DNA of 64,000 nucleotides from Selenihalanaerobacter shriftii (GTDB taxonomy: Bacteria > Bacillota > Halanaerobiia > Halobacteroidales > Acetohalobiaceae), in assembly GCF_900167185.1 (NCBI RefSeq), contig NZ_FUWM01000016.1, positions 2,563 to 66,562 on the forward strand, read 5' to 3'. Made by a program: the position numbers and the translations under genes. Shown piece by piece: positions 44,838 to 54,033 of the stretch. Each line of letters begins with the position of its first letter. The first letter of the stretch is position 1. The notes below the pieces were generated by a model, which was given only the letters and a program-made list of their open reading frames with translations, ran no database searches and was not told where the DNA came from.

Positions 44838-45881
44838 AATTCATTTAGAAATGAGAAATTAAAAAATGAAAAGATACCAATGAATATAGTAAAATTAGTG
44901 GGGAAAACAAATGAATATAAAGGAAAACAAGATTTGTATATGAATCAATCTCCACAGATATTAGAAAAATTAAAAGAAGTAGCGGTTGTTCAAAGTACTA
45001 AAGCTTCTAATAGTATAGAAGGGATAGTTGTTACTGATAAACGATTAAAAGAGATAATGAAAGATGATACAAACCTTAAAGACCGTTCAGAAGGAGAAAT
45101 TGCTGGGTATAAAGATGTTTTAAATACAATCCACACTTCTTATGATGCTATTCCTATAAATCCTAATATAATTTTGCAATTACATAGAGATTTATATAAG
45201 TTTATTCCTGCTGATGGAGGGAAATGGAAGAATCAAGATAATATTATAGGAGAAATATCACCTGATGGGGAGGAGCGTGTAAGATTTAAGCCATTGTCTG
45301 CATATGAAACCCCAAAAGCTATGGAGGAATTATGTAATTATCTAAATAGAGAAATGAGAGAGGAAAAGATTGATCCTTTAATATTAATAGGAACTTTTAT
45401 ATTGGATTTTTTATGTATTCATCCTTTTAATGACGGGAATGGAAGAGTGTCAAGATTATTGACATTACTATTATTATATAAATATGATTATAAAGTTGGA
45501 AGATATATTAGTTTAGAAAAAATTATTGAAGAGAGTAAATCTAGTTATTATAGAACTTTAAACCAATCTTCCACAGGTTGGCATGATGCTAATCATAATA
45601 TATTTATTTGGTTAGATTATTTTTTAGGAACTTTACTTGCTGCTTATAAAGAATTTGAGGATAGAGTAGGATTAGTAAAGAATAAAAAAGGAAATAAAAG
45701 TTATAGAGTAGAGCAAGCTGTTAAAAATGTATTAGGAACTTTTACTAAAGAAGATATAAGAAATGCCTGTCCAGATGTTTCTGATTCAACAATTAATAGA
45801 GTATTTAGGAAACTAAAGAAAGAAGGATTTATAGAAGTGTTAGGCAAAGGAAGAAATGCAAAGTGGAAGAGATTAAAGTAA
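44838..45881 (+). CDS. Fic-domain protein
   Basis: This protein of 347 residues has the Fic motif HPFNDGNGRVSR (about 193-204), complete with the catalytic histidine and the anion-binding GNGR. An N-terminal segment TKASNSIEGI contains the (S/T)xxxE-like inhibitory helix (SIEG). A C-terminal winged helix (FTKEDIRNACPDVSDSTINR) follows. Fic proteins of this layout AMPylate target proteins and are self-inhibited. The ATG at 44838 with AGGAAAGGTG is preferred to one 36 bases upstream. It may be a toxin-like or regulatory enzyme; the target is unknown. Confidence 0.88.
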   Translation, partial: NSFRNEKLKNEKIPMNIVKLVGKTNEYKGKQDLYMNQSPQILEKLKEVAVVQSTKASNSIEGIVVTDKRLKEIMKDDTNLKDRSEGEIAGYKDVLNTIHTSYDAIPINPNIILQLHRDLYKFIPADGGKWKNQDNIIGEISPDGEERVRFKPLSAYETPKAMEELCNYLNREMREEKIDPLILIGTFILDFLCIHPFNDGNGRVSRLLTLLLLYKYDYKVGRYISLEKIIEESKSSYYRTLNQSSTGWHDANHNIFIWLDYFLGTLLAAYKEFEDRVGLVKNKKGNKSYRVEQAVKNVLGTFTKEDIRNACPDVSDSTINRVFRKLKKEGFIEVLGKGRNAKWKRLK

Positions 45882-45999
45882 AATGAATATATAGAATTAT
45901 TGAAGTAGAAAGACTAATTAATGGAAGGATATTTAATGACAAACTTTGGAGAAAAGATTAATTTCCCCACCACCCTTAAGCATATGAATAAGCTTGAGA

Positions 46000-46575
46000 T
46001 CATACCTTAATTTCTTTTCCACATTTCACACAGAATTTAATATCAGAAGTTAGTTCTTTACCACAATTAGAACATTCTATAATCAATTTCTGACCACATT
46101 TAGGACAGAATTTAGATTCTTTAGATATTATTTGCTGACAATGAATACATTCTTTTTCATTTTGTTTGATTATTTTATTGCCGCAATCACCACAATATTT
46201 AGTGTCTTTTGGAACATATTTATTGCAATTTTTGCATTTTATTTTTTTAGATCCTAAGGCTGGCTGTGATTTATTACTAGGAGTTTGATTATTAGTTAGA
46301 TGTTCTCCTCCAGATGTTAATTTAGGCTGAATTTCTTTCCTATATTGTTCATTATATTTTTGATTAGACTTTATTTCCCGTTTTATATTTTCAGTAGTTT
46401 TATCTAATCTATCGATTTCTTCTTCTATGCTTAAATCTTTCATAGCTGCTAAAGCAACTCCAGCTAATAAAGGAGAAATAAGAAAAGCTAAAAGCCCCCA
46501 TAATATTGGGCTGCGTCCTCTTTCGTTAGCAAAATAGGCTACTACTCCACAAAAAATAAACCAGAATAAAAACAT
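46000..46575 (-). CDS. Membrane protein with zinc-ribbon repeats
   Basis: This 191-residue protein has two N-terminal membrane helices (FLFWFIFCGVVAYF; ILWGLLAFLISPLLAGVAL), a coiled-coil linker and then three cysteine knuckle pairs (CKNCNKYVPKDTKYCGDCG, CIHCQQ...FCPKCG, CSNCGKE...FCVKCG). It resembles DZANK/double zinc ribbon proteins with no set function. It is the last of three co-directional genes. A 72-base part is copied at 23545. Confidence 0.75.
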   Translation of the reverse strand: MFLFWFIFCGVVAYFANERGRSPILWGLLAFLISPLLAGVALAAMKDLSIEEEIDRLDKTTENIKREIKSNQKYNEQYRKEIQPKLTSGGEHLTNNQTPSNKSQPALGSKKIKCKNCNKYVPKDTKYCGDCGNKIIKQNEKECIHCQQIISKESKFCPKCGQKLIIECSNCGKELTSDIKFCVKCGKEIKV

Positions 46576-46596
46576 ATTAAGATCTCCTTTCTTTAA

Positions 46597-47238
46597 TTAG
46601 CCATTTATATGTGTGAGTTTACTCATAATACCATTAGGATATTTATTTTTATTAATACCTACTTTATTGTCTTGATTTGTAATTATAAAACTTATATTTT
46701 CTTTTAAGTTATTAACTTCACCTGTTATATTTAAATCTATAAATATTTGTTCTGTAGACAATAAAGAAATCATTTTATTTAATTCATTTACAAATTGTTT
46801 TAAAAAATCTTCACCATTTTTGATGTTTAATTTTTGTGGGGTTTTTAATTCAATGCTAATTGAACTAGAAGTATAATCAATATCATATTTCAAAAAGTCA
46901 TATTTTGTCTGAAATTGAGCCAGTTTATCTTTAAATTTCTGATAATTAGTAATCTCAGTATAACTGTTACTCATTAAATTAAGTCTTAATATAAATTTGC
47001 CATTTAAGTCTAATTTGTAAAAAGTTAAAATTTTACTCCAAATATTAAACTTAATAATTAAATATATTATTAGTAATAAGCAAGCTACTATTAAAATTAT
47101 AGCCATAATTTTTACTGATAGAATTTCTGTTAAAAATTGATTTATTTGATTATTATTTAATATTTCAGTATTGATTAAAACTACTAGACCAATTAATAAT
47201 AAAATAATTCCTACTGTTAAAAATTTATGTTTATTCAT
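46597..47238 (-). CDS. Membrane protein of unknown function
   Basis: This 213-residue protein has two N-terminal membrane helices (residues about 8-26 and 38-62) and a soluble C-terminal domain of mixed strands and helices. No family is recognised. It lies between two zinc-ribbon membrane genes, 21 bases upstream of one and 40 bases after the other, so all three probably form an operon and may act together. Confidence 0.7.
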   Translation of the reverse strand: MNKHKFLTVGIILLLIGLVVLINTEILNNNQINQFLTEILSVKIMAIILIVACLLLIIYLIIKFNIWSKILTFYKLDLNGKFILRLNLMSNSYTEITNYQKFKDKLAQFQTKYDFLKYDIDYTSSSISIELKTPQKLNIKNGEDFLKQFVNELNKMISLLSTEQIFIDLNITGEVNNLKENISFIITNQDNKVGINKNKYPNGIMSKLTHING

Positions 47239-47278
47239 TTCTAACCTTCCTTAATTTCATATTTTATAGCTTTCATAT

Positions 47279-47974
47279 TTAGGGTCCTGTCTCTTCTTCA
47301 CTACCCCTATCATCATTATTATCAGACTCAAAATTAAAACCACAATTAGAACAAAACTTAGTTTTAGGATCTAATTCTGTTTCACATTCTGGACAAGACA
47401 TTACAAGCTCAACTCCACATTCAGGACAGAATCTAGCATATTCCTCAATTACTGAGTCACAATTATAACATGTTTGTTTTCTTTCACTAGTTAATTCATT
47501 ACCACAATTTGAACAAAAATCAACCTCAGTATTTACCATTTCTCCACATTCATTACATTCTACTTTAGAATTTTCTAAAGCTAATTTTTCTTTAGAATTT
47601 AAATTATTTTGTTTAAAGTTATTAGTATTAACTTGATTGTTTTGTGATTGGATTTTAGGTTTTGAATCATATTTGTTTTCTCCAGATGTACTATCTTGCA
47701 CCATAAATACTAAAAAAATTATAGGTCCTATTAAAGGAATAATATTAATTAATACCCACCATCCACTACGATTAGTGTCATGTAACCTCCTTATAGTAAC
47801 TGCTAATCCAGGGAGCAATACTACTAAGCCATATATTCCTAAAAGAACAGGGCTTATTAAGCGTAATATAATAGAAATAACAAAACTTATAAGAGTAAAC
47901 ATCCAATATTTTTTTCTTTTTACTCGACCATTAAATTCTGCATATTCATTTAATACTTCAAAATAATAATTCAT
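47279..47974 (-). CDS. DUF805 membrane protein with C-terminal zinc ribbons
   Basis: This protein of 231 residues starts with a DUF805 domain (YAEFNGRVKRKKYWMF, then three to four membrane helices and RRLHDTNRSGWWVL). It ends with three zinc-knuckle units (CNECGEMVNTEVDFCSNCG, CYNCDS...FCPECG, CPECETELDPKTKFCSNCG). The ATG at 47974 starts at the conserved DUF805 N terminus; an upstream start is unlikely. It is the first gene of the three-gene minus-strand cluster. Confidence 0.8.
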   Translation of the reverse strand: MNYYFEVLNEYAEFNGRVKRKKYWMFTLISFVISIILRLISPVLLGIYGLVVLLPGLAVTIRRLHDTNRSGWWVLINIIPLIGPIIFLVFMVQDSTSGENKYDSKPKIQSQNNQVNTNNFKQNNLNSKEKLALENSKVECNECGEMVNTEVDFCSNCGNELTSERKQTCYNCDSVIEEYARFCPECGVELVMSCPECETELDPKTKFCSNCGFNFESDNNDDRGSEEETGP

Positions 47975-48207
47975 ATTAAAGACACCCTTCCAAAATTTAT
48001 TAAAATAACTTTTATATTCTAGAACTAATATATCTAACCATAAGAAATATAATGACAAGTGCTATAAGTGATAATGATAAATAAGATTGAGAAAAGTTAC
48101 ATAATTAAATATTTATCCTCCTTTCTATACCTCATATAATTATTTATATAAAAGTTAATATTGTCCTCTAATATGATGTAAAAAATGTTCTAATAAAACA
48201 TTAAGAA

Positions 48208-48300
48208 TTTACCCTTAATAAAAGCATTGAGCTAGGTTATATCCCAGGTCCAGACTTGATTGGAAGTAGTAGTTATATGAGTTGATACTTCTTTTTTACT
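48208..48300 (+). repeat. Copy of the segment at 62944-63036
   Basis: About 93 bases starting ACCCTTAATAAAAGCATTGA match the stretch that follows the broken helD gene, with several substitutions. The text could encode LNKSIEPDYIPGPDLIGSSS, but no gene is intact in either place. Confidence 0.7.
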
Positions 48301-48330
48301 GGTTTTTTAGATTTACTTCTATAGGTATTT

Positions 48331-48567
48331 ATGCTGGTGGTAATAAAGCAGGATATTTTTGGGCAATTACCTGATGTTTTAGAAGATGCATGGATCAATG
48401 TTGCAATAGGTGAGAAAGAAAAGGCTAAAAGAATTATTGATAGTGCACCTGAAAAGCACCCCTTTGAAATTAAATATAATGAACAGGCTAGAGCAAGTGA
48501 CTGGGAAACATGTACTAAAATTTTAAATAAACAGTCAAAATTAGATGAATTAAAAAAATCCTGGTAA
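48331..48567 (+). CDS. Short ORF, probably a gene fragment
   Basis: A 78-residue ORF (QDIFGQLPDVLEDAWINVAI, then KHPFEIKYNEQARASDWE) with a natural coding look but no ribosome site. It follows immediately after a duplicated scar, so it is probably the C-terminal part of a lost gene. No family is recognised. Confidence 0.35.
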   Translation: MLVVIKQDIFGQLPDVLEDAWINVAIGEKEKAKRIIDSAPEKHPFEIKYNEQARASDWETCTKILNKQSKLDELKKSW

Positions 48568-48978
48568 AATATTTAATAATATTACGTTGTTTGTAGGTAT
48601 TAAATTAAATCAGTATATATTAGCAAAATATAATAAATTTATTAAACAATAAAATCTGTGTTTTTAAAGACACAGGTTATTTTTGTACTTATAGTTTTTT
48701 ATTTTCTAGGGGGGATTTATAGGTTAATACTAATAAAGGGGAGCTCCATTAATCCAACAAGCAATTAATGAAGTATTACATTAATCACGTGAGATGTATT
48801 TCAAACATGAAAATTATAAGAGCAAGAAATAGAATAATAAATTCAAATCATTCCCCTGGAAATAATTTGAAATATATTTATAATAAGAGTATTTTTCATA
48901 TTTAATATGGGAATAAACTTATTAGAAAGACTTGTTAATTATCCAATAAGAGGATATAATTGAATTTGCGGAGGTGAT
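48568..48978. other. Gene-free region with a terminator-like hairpin
   Basis: CTGTGTTTTTAAAGACACAG (about 48655-48674) followed by TTATTTTTG is terminator-like. Otherwise no gene or clear signal is seen. Confidence 0.45.
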
Positions 48979-50070
48979 ATGATGCTAACAATTAATTGTA
49001 CTGGTAAATTACGTAAAGAGATTGACTATGAAATTAAAGAGACTTCCCAAGAAAATAGGGATGATTTTTATAACTGGCATGCTCACTTAGTTACTATCCA
49101 GAGAAGAAAAGCTGTCATTTTAATGAATGTTGCAACTCGCTATTCCATTATTTTATATGGATTAAAGAAAGCAGACTTTAAAAATCTAAGTGAATTGATA
49201 ACTAATGCTATTAAAGATAATTTGAAAGCTGAAGGAATAAAGAAATTTTACATAGATGAGTACATGAAAAGAATAGAAGATATAAACTACTCTAAAACTT
49301 ATAGTCGCAGTATCTTAAGTTCAATAAATTATCTTAAAAAATTTATAGACCATGGGAATTATGAGCTTGCATCTAAATCTAATCAAGACATGATTGAATT
49401 AAATAAAGAAAACAATAGAATACCTATTTTACAATTAGAAACAGCTTATCCAATCGAAGAACTAAGGGCTGTTTTTAAAGCAAGGATGGGTAAATCATAT
49501 GATAAGGTTTATCGTTTTAAGATAAGTCTTAAAGGGATAAAACCAACAATTTGGCGAAAAATAGAAGTTCCTGAAGATTATACTTTTTGGGATTTACACG
49601 TAGCAATTCAAGATGCTATGGGTTGGTTCGATTATCATTTGCATGAATTTAAAGCAAAAGTCCCCGAAGGTAAACTTCAAATAGGTATTCCTGACCAAGA
49701 GTTTGGTGATGATGTTGCTACTAGTTGGCAAGTAAAAATAGCTGATTATTTCACAGAGGAGAACAAGACTGTAAATTATATCTATGATTTCGGTGATTAT
49801 TGGCAGCACATAATAGAACTTGAAGAGATTAAACCTGCAAAAAAAGAAGTGGATTATCCGATATGTGTAGAAGGTGAGAGAGCTTGCCCACCTGAGGATT
49901 GTGGCGGTATTCCTGGTTATCAAAGAATACTGGAAATACTTAATAATCCTGAAGATGAAGAGTATGAACGAATTATAGAGTGGTTAGAGGAAGGTTATGA
50001 TCCTGATTATTTTGACCCTTCCGCTGTAAAGTTTGATAACCCTCAAAAAAGGTTACAAAAGTTATCATAA
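48979..50070 (+). CDS. pRiA4b ORF-3-like protein with DUF6933-like N terminus
   Basis: This 363-residue protein has an N-terminal half resembling DUF6933 (LTINCTGKLRKEI, YNWHAHLVTIQRRKAVILMN). The C-terminal half is of the plasmid pRiA4b ORF-3-like family (PF07929): VYRFKISLKGIKPTIWRKIE, FWDLHVAIQDAMGW, YDFGDYWQHIIELE and CPPEDCGGIPGY. The function of either domain is not established. Family members occur beside mobile elements. GGAGGTGAT precedes the ATG pair at 48979/48982. Confidence 0.85.
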   Translation: MMLTINCTGKLRKEIDYEIKETSQENRDDFYNWHAHLVTIQRRKAVILMNVATRYSIILYGLKKADFKNLSELITNAIKDNLKAEGIKKFYIDEYMKRIEDINYSKTYSRSILSSINYLKKFIDHGNYELASKSNQDMIELNKENNRIPILQLETAYPIEELRAVFKARMGKSYDKVYRFKISLKGIKPTIWRKIEVPEDYTFWDLHVAIQDAMGWFDYHLHEFKAKVPEGKLQIGIPDQEFGDDVATSWQVKIADYFTEENKTVNYIYDFGDYWQHIIELEEIKPAKKEVDYPICVEGERACPPEDCGGIPGYQRILEILNNPEDEEYERIIEWLEEGYDPDYFDPSAVKFDNPQKRLQKLS

Positions 50071-50092
50071 ATAGAGTAGAATAACTATTATC

Positions 50093-50120
50093 AAAACCAA
50101 CTAATTAGGCTGGTTTTTTG
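50093..50120 (+). terminator. Terminator (duplicated from the MNT/HEPN operon)
   Basis: AACCAACTAATTAGGCTGGTT followed by TTTT is a variant of 16015-16045. The preceding AGAGTAGAATAACTATTATC matches the last codons and 3' region of hepT at 15996, which marks the duplication edge. Confidence 0.75.
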
Positions 50121-50237
50121 TTATGCTTAATATAAAAAGTCTCCTTGTTTCCAAGGAGACTAACTTCCTTATATAAAATGGGATTCTATATAAAGGGAAG
50201 GGGAAATTAAATTATATAATGAAGTTTATAAAATTAA

Positions 50238-50597
50238 TTACCAACCACCATGCATCATGCCAGGGCCATAGCCGCCCATCATACCTGGACCGTAACCTCT
50301 CATCATACCAGGATAACCACCCATCATACCTGGTCCTCCGCAAGGCATACCATATGCTCCATAACCAGCATTACCATACTGCTCTGAGTATTCTTTCATA
50401 TATTCTAATCTATCTAACATATAATCTGCTTGTTTTTGTGTAATTGCTCCATCATCTAATTGTTGTTGGATATATTCCTTTTGTGCATTATACTGTGCTT
50501 CATAGTCACCATTGCCACCAAAACCATGTGCCATAGCCATCGCTCCTAAAGATAAGACTAATGTTAATACTGTTATTCCTATTACTGTTTTTTTCAT
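50238..50597 (-). CDS. Secreted DUF2680-like Met/Gly-rich protein, copy C
   Basis: This protein of 119 residues is closely related to the one at 16160-16477. The signal peptide (MKKTVIGITVLTLVLSLGAM) and the DDGAITQKQADYMLDRLE helix are the same. The tail is longer because of extra MMxGYGPG units (GGYPGMMRGYGPGMMGGYGP). The repeat expansion in the tail is the main difference between copies. The ATG at 50597 has GAGGAG upstream. It is followed by the repeated terminator at about 50130-50161. Confidence 0.78.
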   Translation of the reverse strand: MKKTVIGITVLTLVLSLGAMAMAHGFGGNGDYEAQYNAQKEYIQQQLDDGAITQKQADYMLDRLEYMKEYSEQYGNAGYGAYGMPCGGPGMMGGYPGMMRGYGPGMMGGYGPGMMHGGW

Positions 50598-50777
50598 GTG
50601 AAACACTCCTCATTTAATTTTTTTATGTACGGCCCATTTGACCTTACAAATATATAATATAGGTTAAATATGAAGAAGTAATGAAAATAAAGTGAAAACT
50701 ATACTTGTAATTGATGACATTAACTTAGATAGTGAAAAAAGACTAATAAAACATGTTACTTGTAAAATGAAATAGAT

Positions 50778-50875
50778 AACGTAACTGGTCATTAGGAATC
50801 AAGACTCCTTGGACATTAGCAAGCGAAGAGGTATGGAATCGAACCCACCGTTTTGGAGGTAAACTTCTTATGATT
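50778..50875 (+). pseudogene. sdpI fragment
   Basis: 98 bases match 27980-28077 of sdpI (encoding RNWSLGIKTPWTLASEEVWN) with few differences. No start or remaining gene is present. It lies upstream of the ArsR gene. Confidence 0.85.
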
Positions 50876-50987
50876 ATAAAGATGATTTAAAGGGTATTTA
50901 ATTTAGTGACTAGAAGAAATAAGATATAGTTAATGTAGAGAAATGTTTTTAAAGTTGATTTATTGAGTAGAAGTGGGAGTGAAAATA

Positions 50988-51359
50988 ATGAAAGATACAG
51001 ATATATTAGTCTGCCAAGAATATTGTCCGAATTTGAAAAATATTAAAGAGTTGAAGAATAAGAAATTATCTGAAGATATAATACAACAATTAGCGGCTAC
51101 TTTTAAAGTCTTAGGTGACCCGACCCGAATTAAAATTATTAATATTTTAGCTAATAAAGAATTATGTGTATGTGATATTTCTGAATTACTAGGGATGACA
51201 CAGTCGGCTATTTCGCATCAGTTAAGGAAATTACGTGATTCTAATTTAGTTAAATATCGGAAAGAGGGGAGAGTAGTCTATTATTCTTTAGATGATCATC
51301 ATATTTTACAATTATTTAATCAAGGTTTAGAGCATGTAATGGAAGATGATCAAATTTAA
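50988..51359 (+). CDS. ArsR/SmtB-family metal-responsive repressor (CadC-like)
   Basis: This protein of 123 residues has a winged helix (LGDPTRIKIINILANKELCV, ISELLGMTQSAISHQLRKLR). Its ELCVCD motif and N-terminal CQEYC are cysteines placed as in the CadC/ArsR metal sites. It should repress metal export until Cd, Zn or Pb binds. The P1B ATPase gene follows 284 bases downstream behind its own promoter with operator-like palindromes. The ATG at 50988 has GTGGGAGTG upstream. Confidence 0.88.
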   Translation: MKDTDILVCQEYCPNLKNIKELKNKKLSEDIIQQLAATFKVLGDPTRIKIINILANKELCVCDISELLGMTQSAISHQLRKLRDSNLVKYRKEGRVVYYSLDDHHILQLFNQGLEHVMEDDQI

Positions 51360-51367
51360 ATAAGTTG

Positions 51368-51396
51368 TTGACATTAGGTAGGAGAATATATATAAT
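51368..51396 (+). promoter_or_regulatory. Consensus promoter for the metal ATPase
   Basis: TTGACA (51368-51373), 17 bases, TATAAT (51391-51396). Confidence 0.8.
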
Positions 51397-51402
51397 AATT
51401 AC

Positions 51403-51454
51403 ATGAGCACATATTCATATATTTTTTATTATATATGTGAACAGTTGTTCATAC
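51403..51454 (+). promoter_or_regulatory. Two ArsR-type operators
   Basis: ATGAGCACATATTCAT (51403-51418) begins seven bases after the -10 box, and TGAAC-AGTT-GTTCA (51438-51451) lies 20 bases further. Both resemble the 12-2-12 TGAAC/GTTCA operators of SmtB/CadC proteins. Two sites may give tight repression. Confidence 0.65.
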
Positions 51455-51643
51455 AAACAGGGATCAGTGATTTAAAGGAAGTAAGTGAGATATTTATGTG
51501 ATGAGGGGTAACTTATGGATGTTATTGTTAAAATAATTGACAATTAAAGACATTTAAAACATGATTAAACATAATTAAAATTTAGATATAAACAAATCAT
51601 AAATATTGACTGATGCTGGCTAAAAGATAAAGGAGGTTTTGTG

Positions 51644-54028
51644 ATGGGAGCAGATAGTTTAGTTAAGGAAAAGTTATTGTTAGAAGGTTTAAATTGTCCT
51701 AGTTGTGCTAGCAAGATTGAGGCTAAAGTTGGTGAGTTATCAGAGGTAAATGAGAGTAAGATGAATTTTATGATGAAGACATTAGAAGTTAAGATTAATG
51801 TTAATCCAGGTGAAGTTATAGATAAAATTGCTAAGATTGTTGATGATATTGAGCCTGGTGTTGAGGTAAAAAGAACTAATCAAACTAATCTTAATAAAAA
51901 GAAGAAATTAACTTTAGAAGGATTAGGTTGTGCAAATTGTGCTCAAAAGATAGAAAATAGAGTCAATGATTTAGAAGAAGTAGTTAAGGCTGATTTAAGT
52001 TTTGCTCTACAAGAGTTAAGTATTGAAGTAAATGAGGCTAAAGTATTATCAGAAGTAGTAACTACAGTTCGTGAGATTGTTCATGATTTAGAGCCTGATG
52101 TAATAATTAAAGAAGATGAAGACGACTGTTGTGGTCATGAACACGGGCATAGTCATTCACAAGAAGATAATAACGAATTAAAGTCTGAAGGAATTAGAAT
52201 TGGAATTGGTGCAGCCTTTTTTGTAGCGGCTTTATTATTAAAGTTAAGTTTTGTTGGGGAATTAGCTTTATATGGGATTGCATATGTGATAATTGGTGGT
52301 AAAGTATTATCTAAATCGGCAAGAAATATTTCTAAAGGTCAGATATTTGATGAGAACTTTTTAATGGCGATTGCTACAATTGGTGCTTTTGCTATTCAAG
52401 AATTCCCTGAAGGTGTAGCAGTTATGCTCTTTTATGAAGTTGGAGAATTATTCCAAGATATGGCCGTTAATCGTTCACGACGTTCTATTAAGTCTTTATT
52501 AGATATTAGACCAGACTATGCTAATTTAAAAGAAGAGGATGAAGTAAGGAAAGTAGATCCTAATCAAGTTCAAATTGGGGATTTAATTGTAGTCAAACCT
52601 GGTGAAAAGGTGCCATTAGACGGTGAAGTTATCGAAGGGGAATCGATGGTTGATACTGCGGCTTTAACTGGTGAATCTGTACCAAGAAAGGTAAAACAAG
52701 GTGAAGAGATCTTAAGTGGAATGATTAATCAAGATGGCCTTTTAACAGTAAAGGTTAGTAAGGAGTTTGGTCAATCCACTGTCAATAAGATTTTAGAGCT
52801 AGTTCAGAATGCAGCTAGTGAAAAAGCACCGACAGAAAAATTCATTACTAAATTTGCTCGTTATTATACACCAGGTGTGGTATTTGGTGCTTTGGCATTG
52901 GCTATTATACCGCCATTAGTCATTCCTGGAGCTGCTTTTAATGAGTGGATTTATAGAGCATTAGTCTTTTTGGTTGTTTCTTGTCCTTGTGCATTAGTAG
53001 TCTCTATTCCTTTAGGCTTTTTTGGCGGAATTGGTTCAGCTTCTAAACAAGGAGTTTTGGTTAAAGGAGGTAACTATTTAGAGGCTTTAAATAGTGTGCA
53101 GACAGTTGTGATGGATAAGACAGGAACTTTAACTGAAGGTGTATTTGATGTTGCAGAGATAGTGCCTGAGGGTGATTGGTCAAAAGGAGATTTATTAAAA
53201 TTAGCTGCTCAAGCAGAGACTAATTCTAACCATCCAATTGCTCAGTCAATCTTAGAAGCATACCAAGGAGAGAATATTAAATCAGATGAAATTGATAATT
53301 ACCAAGAAATTGCGGGACATGGATTGAAGGTGACTGTAGATGGGAAAGAAATTTTGGCTGGTAACCATAAATTAATGGAACGAGAAGATATCAATTATAA
53401 TGATAGAATCGATTCTTCAGGAACGATTATCTACGTGGCTTGTGATAATGAGTATGTAGGCTATATTCTTATTTCCGATAAGATTAAAGAAGATGCTAAG
53501 GAAGCAATTAGTGGCTTAAAGAGGCTTGGTGTCGATAAATTTGTGATGTTGACTGGAGATAATAAGCAAGTAGCCCAAAGTGTGGCAGATGAGTTAGGCT
53601 TAGATGATTATTATGCCGAACTTTTACCTGATCAAAAGATAGAAAAGGTAGAAGAAATGCTTAATAGAAGTGATGATGATCAAAATTTAATCTTTGTTGG
53701 GGACGGAATTAATGACGCACCTGTCTTGGCTAGGTCTGACATTGGAGTGGCTATGGGAGGATTAGGATCTGATGCGGCTATTGAAGCAGCTGACGTAGTA
53801 TTGATGAAAGACAAGCCTTCTAATTTAATTGATGCGATTAATATAGCCAAATTTACACGTAAAATTATTTGGCAAAATATCATATTAGCTTTAGGTATAA
53901 AAGGAATTGTACTCATTTTAGGTGCATTTGGTTCTGCTACAATGTGGGAAGCAGTCTTTGCTGACGTAGGTGTGGCATTATTAGCTGTTTTAAATGCGAT
54001 GAGAATTACGAGGGCTAAAGGAGAGTAA
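51644..54028 (+). CDS. P1B-type Zn/Cd/Pb-exporting ATPase
   Basis: This 794-residue ATPase has two N-terminal heavy-metal-binding domains (GLNCPSCASKIEAKV at about 13; GLGCANCAQKIENRV at about 92). A His/Cys-rich linker (DDCCGHEHGHSHSQ, about 164) and membrane helices follow. Catalytic motifs are TGES, CPC in SCPCALVVSIP, DKTGTLTEG (phospho-aspartate), the HP motif in SNHPIAQS and GDGINDAP. The CPC motif and metal domains fit the ZntA/CadA group of divalent soft-metal exporters. ATG at 51644, or GTG three bases before, after AAGGAGG. All motifs are intact. Confidence 0.95.
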   Translation: MGADSLVKEKLLLEGLNCPSCASKIEAKVGELSEVNESKMNFMMKTLEVKINVNPGEVIDKIAKIVDDIEPGVEVKRTNQTNLNKKKKLTLEGLGCANCAQKIENRVNDLEEVVKADLSFALQELSIEVNEAKVLSEVVTTVREIVHDLEPDVIIKEDEDDCCGHEHGHSHSQEDNNELKSEGIRIGIGAAFFVAALLLKLSFVGELALYGIAYVIIGGKVLSKSARNISKGQIFDENFLMAIATIGAFAIQEFPEGVAVMLFYEVGELFQDMAVNRSRRSIKSLLDIRPDYANLKEEDEVRKVDPNQVQIGDLIVVKPGEKVPLDGEVIEGESMVDTAALTGESVPRKVKQGEEILSGMINQDGLLTVKVSKEFGQSTVNKILELVQNAASEKAPTEKFITKFARYYTPGVVFGALALAIIPPLVIPGAAFNEWIYRALVFLVVSCPCALVVSIPLGFFGGIGSASKQGVLVKGGNYLEALNSVQTVVMDKTGTLTEGVFDVAEIVPEGDWSKGDLLKLAAQAETNSNHPIAQSILEAYQGENIKSDEIDNYQEIAGHGLKVTVDGKEILAGNHKLMEREDINYNDRIDSSGTIIYVACDNEYVGYILISDKIKEDAKEAISGLKRLGVDKFVMLTGDNKQVAQSVADELGLDDYYAELLPDQKIEKVEEMLNRSDDDQNLIFVGDGINDAPVLARSDIGVAMGGLGSDAAIEAADVVLMKDKPSNLIDAINIAKFTRKIIWQNIILALGIKGIVLILGAFGSATMWEAVFADVGVALLAVLNAMRITRAKGE

Positions 54029-54033
54029 GGAGA

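Larger units (their letters stand above)
50083..50690. repeat. Duplicated segment, copy C
   Basis: Parallel to 15993-16560: hepT end remnant, two terminators, DUF2680 gene and upstream sequence. It is followed at 50778 by an sdpI fragment. Confidence 0.85.

Noticed and set aside
45935-46009. 24-codon ORF between the Fic gene and the zinc-ribbon gene
   Set aside because: Very short, no convincing ribosome site, and it ends at the 3' end of the neighbouring gene.
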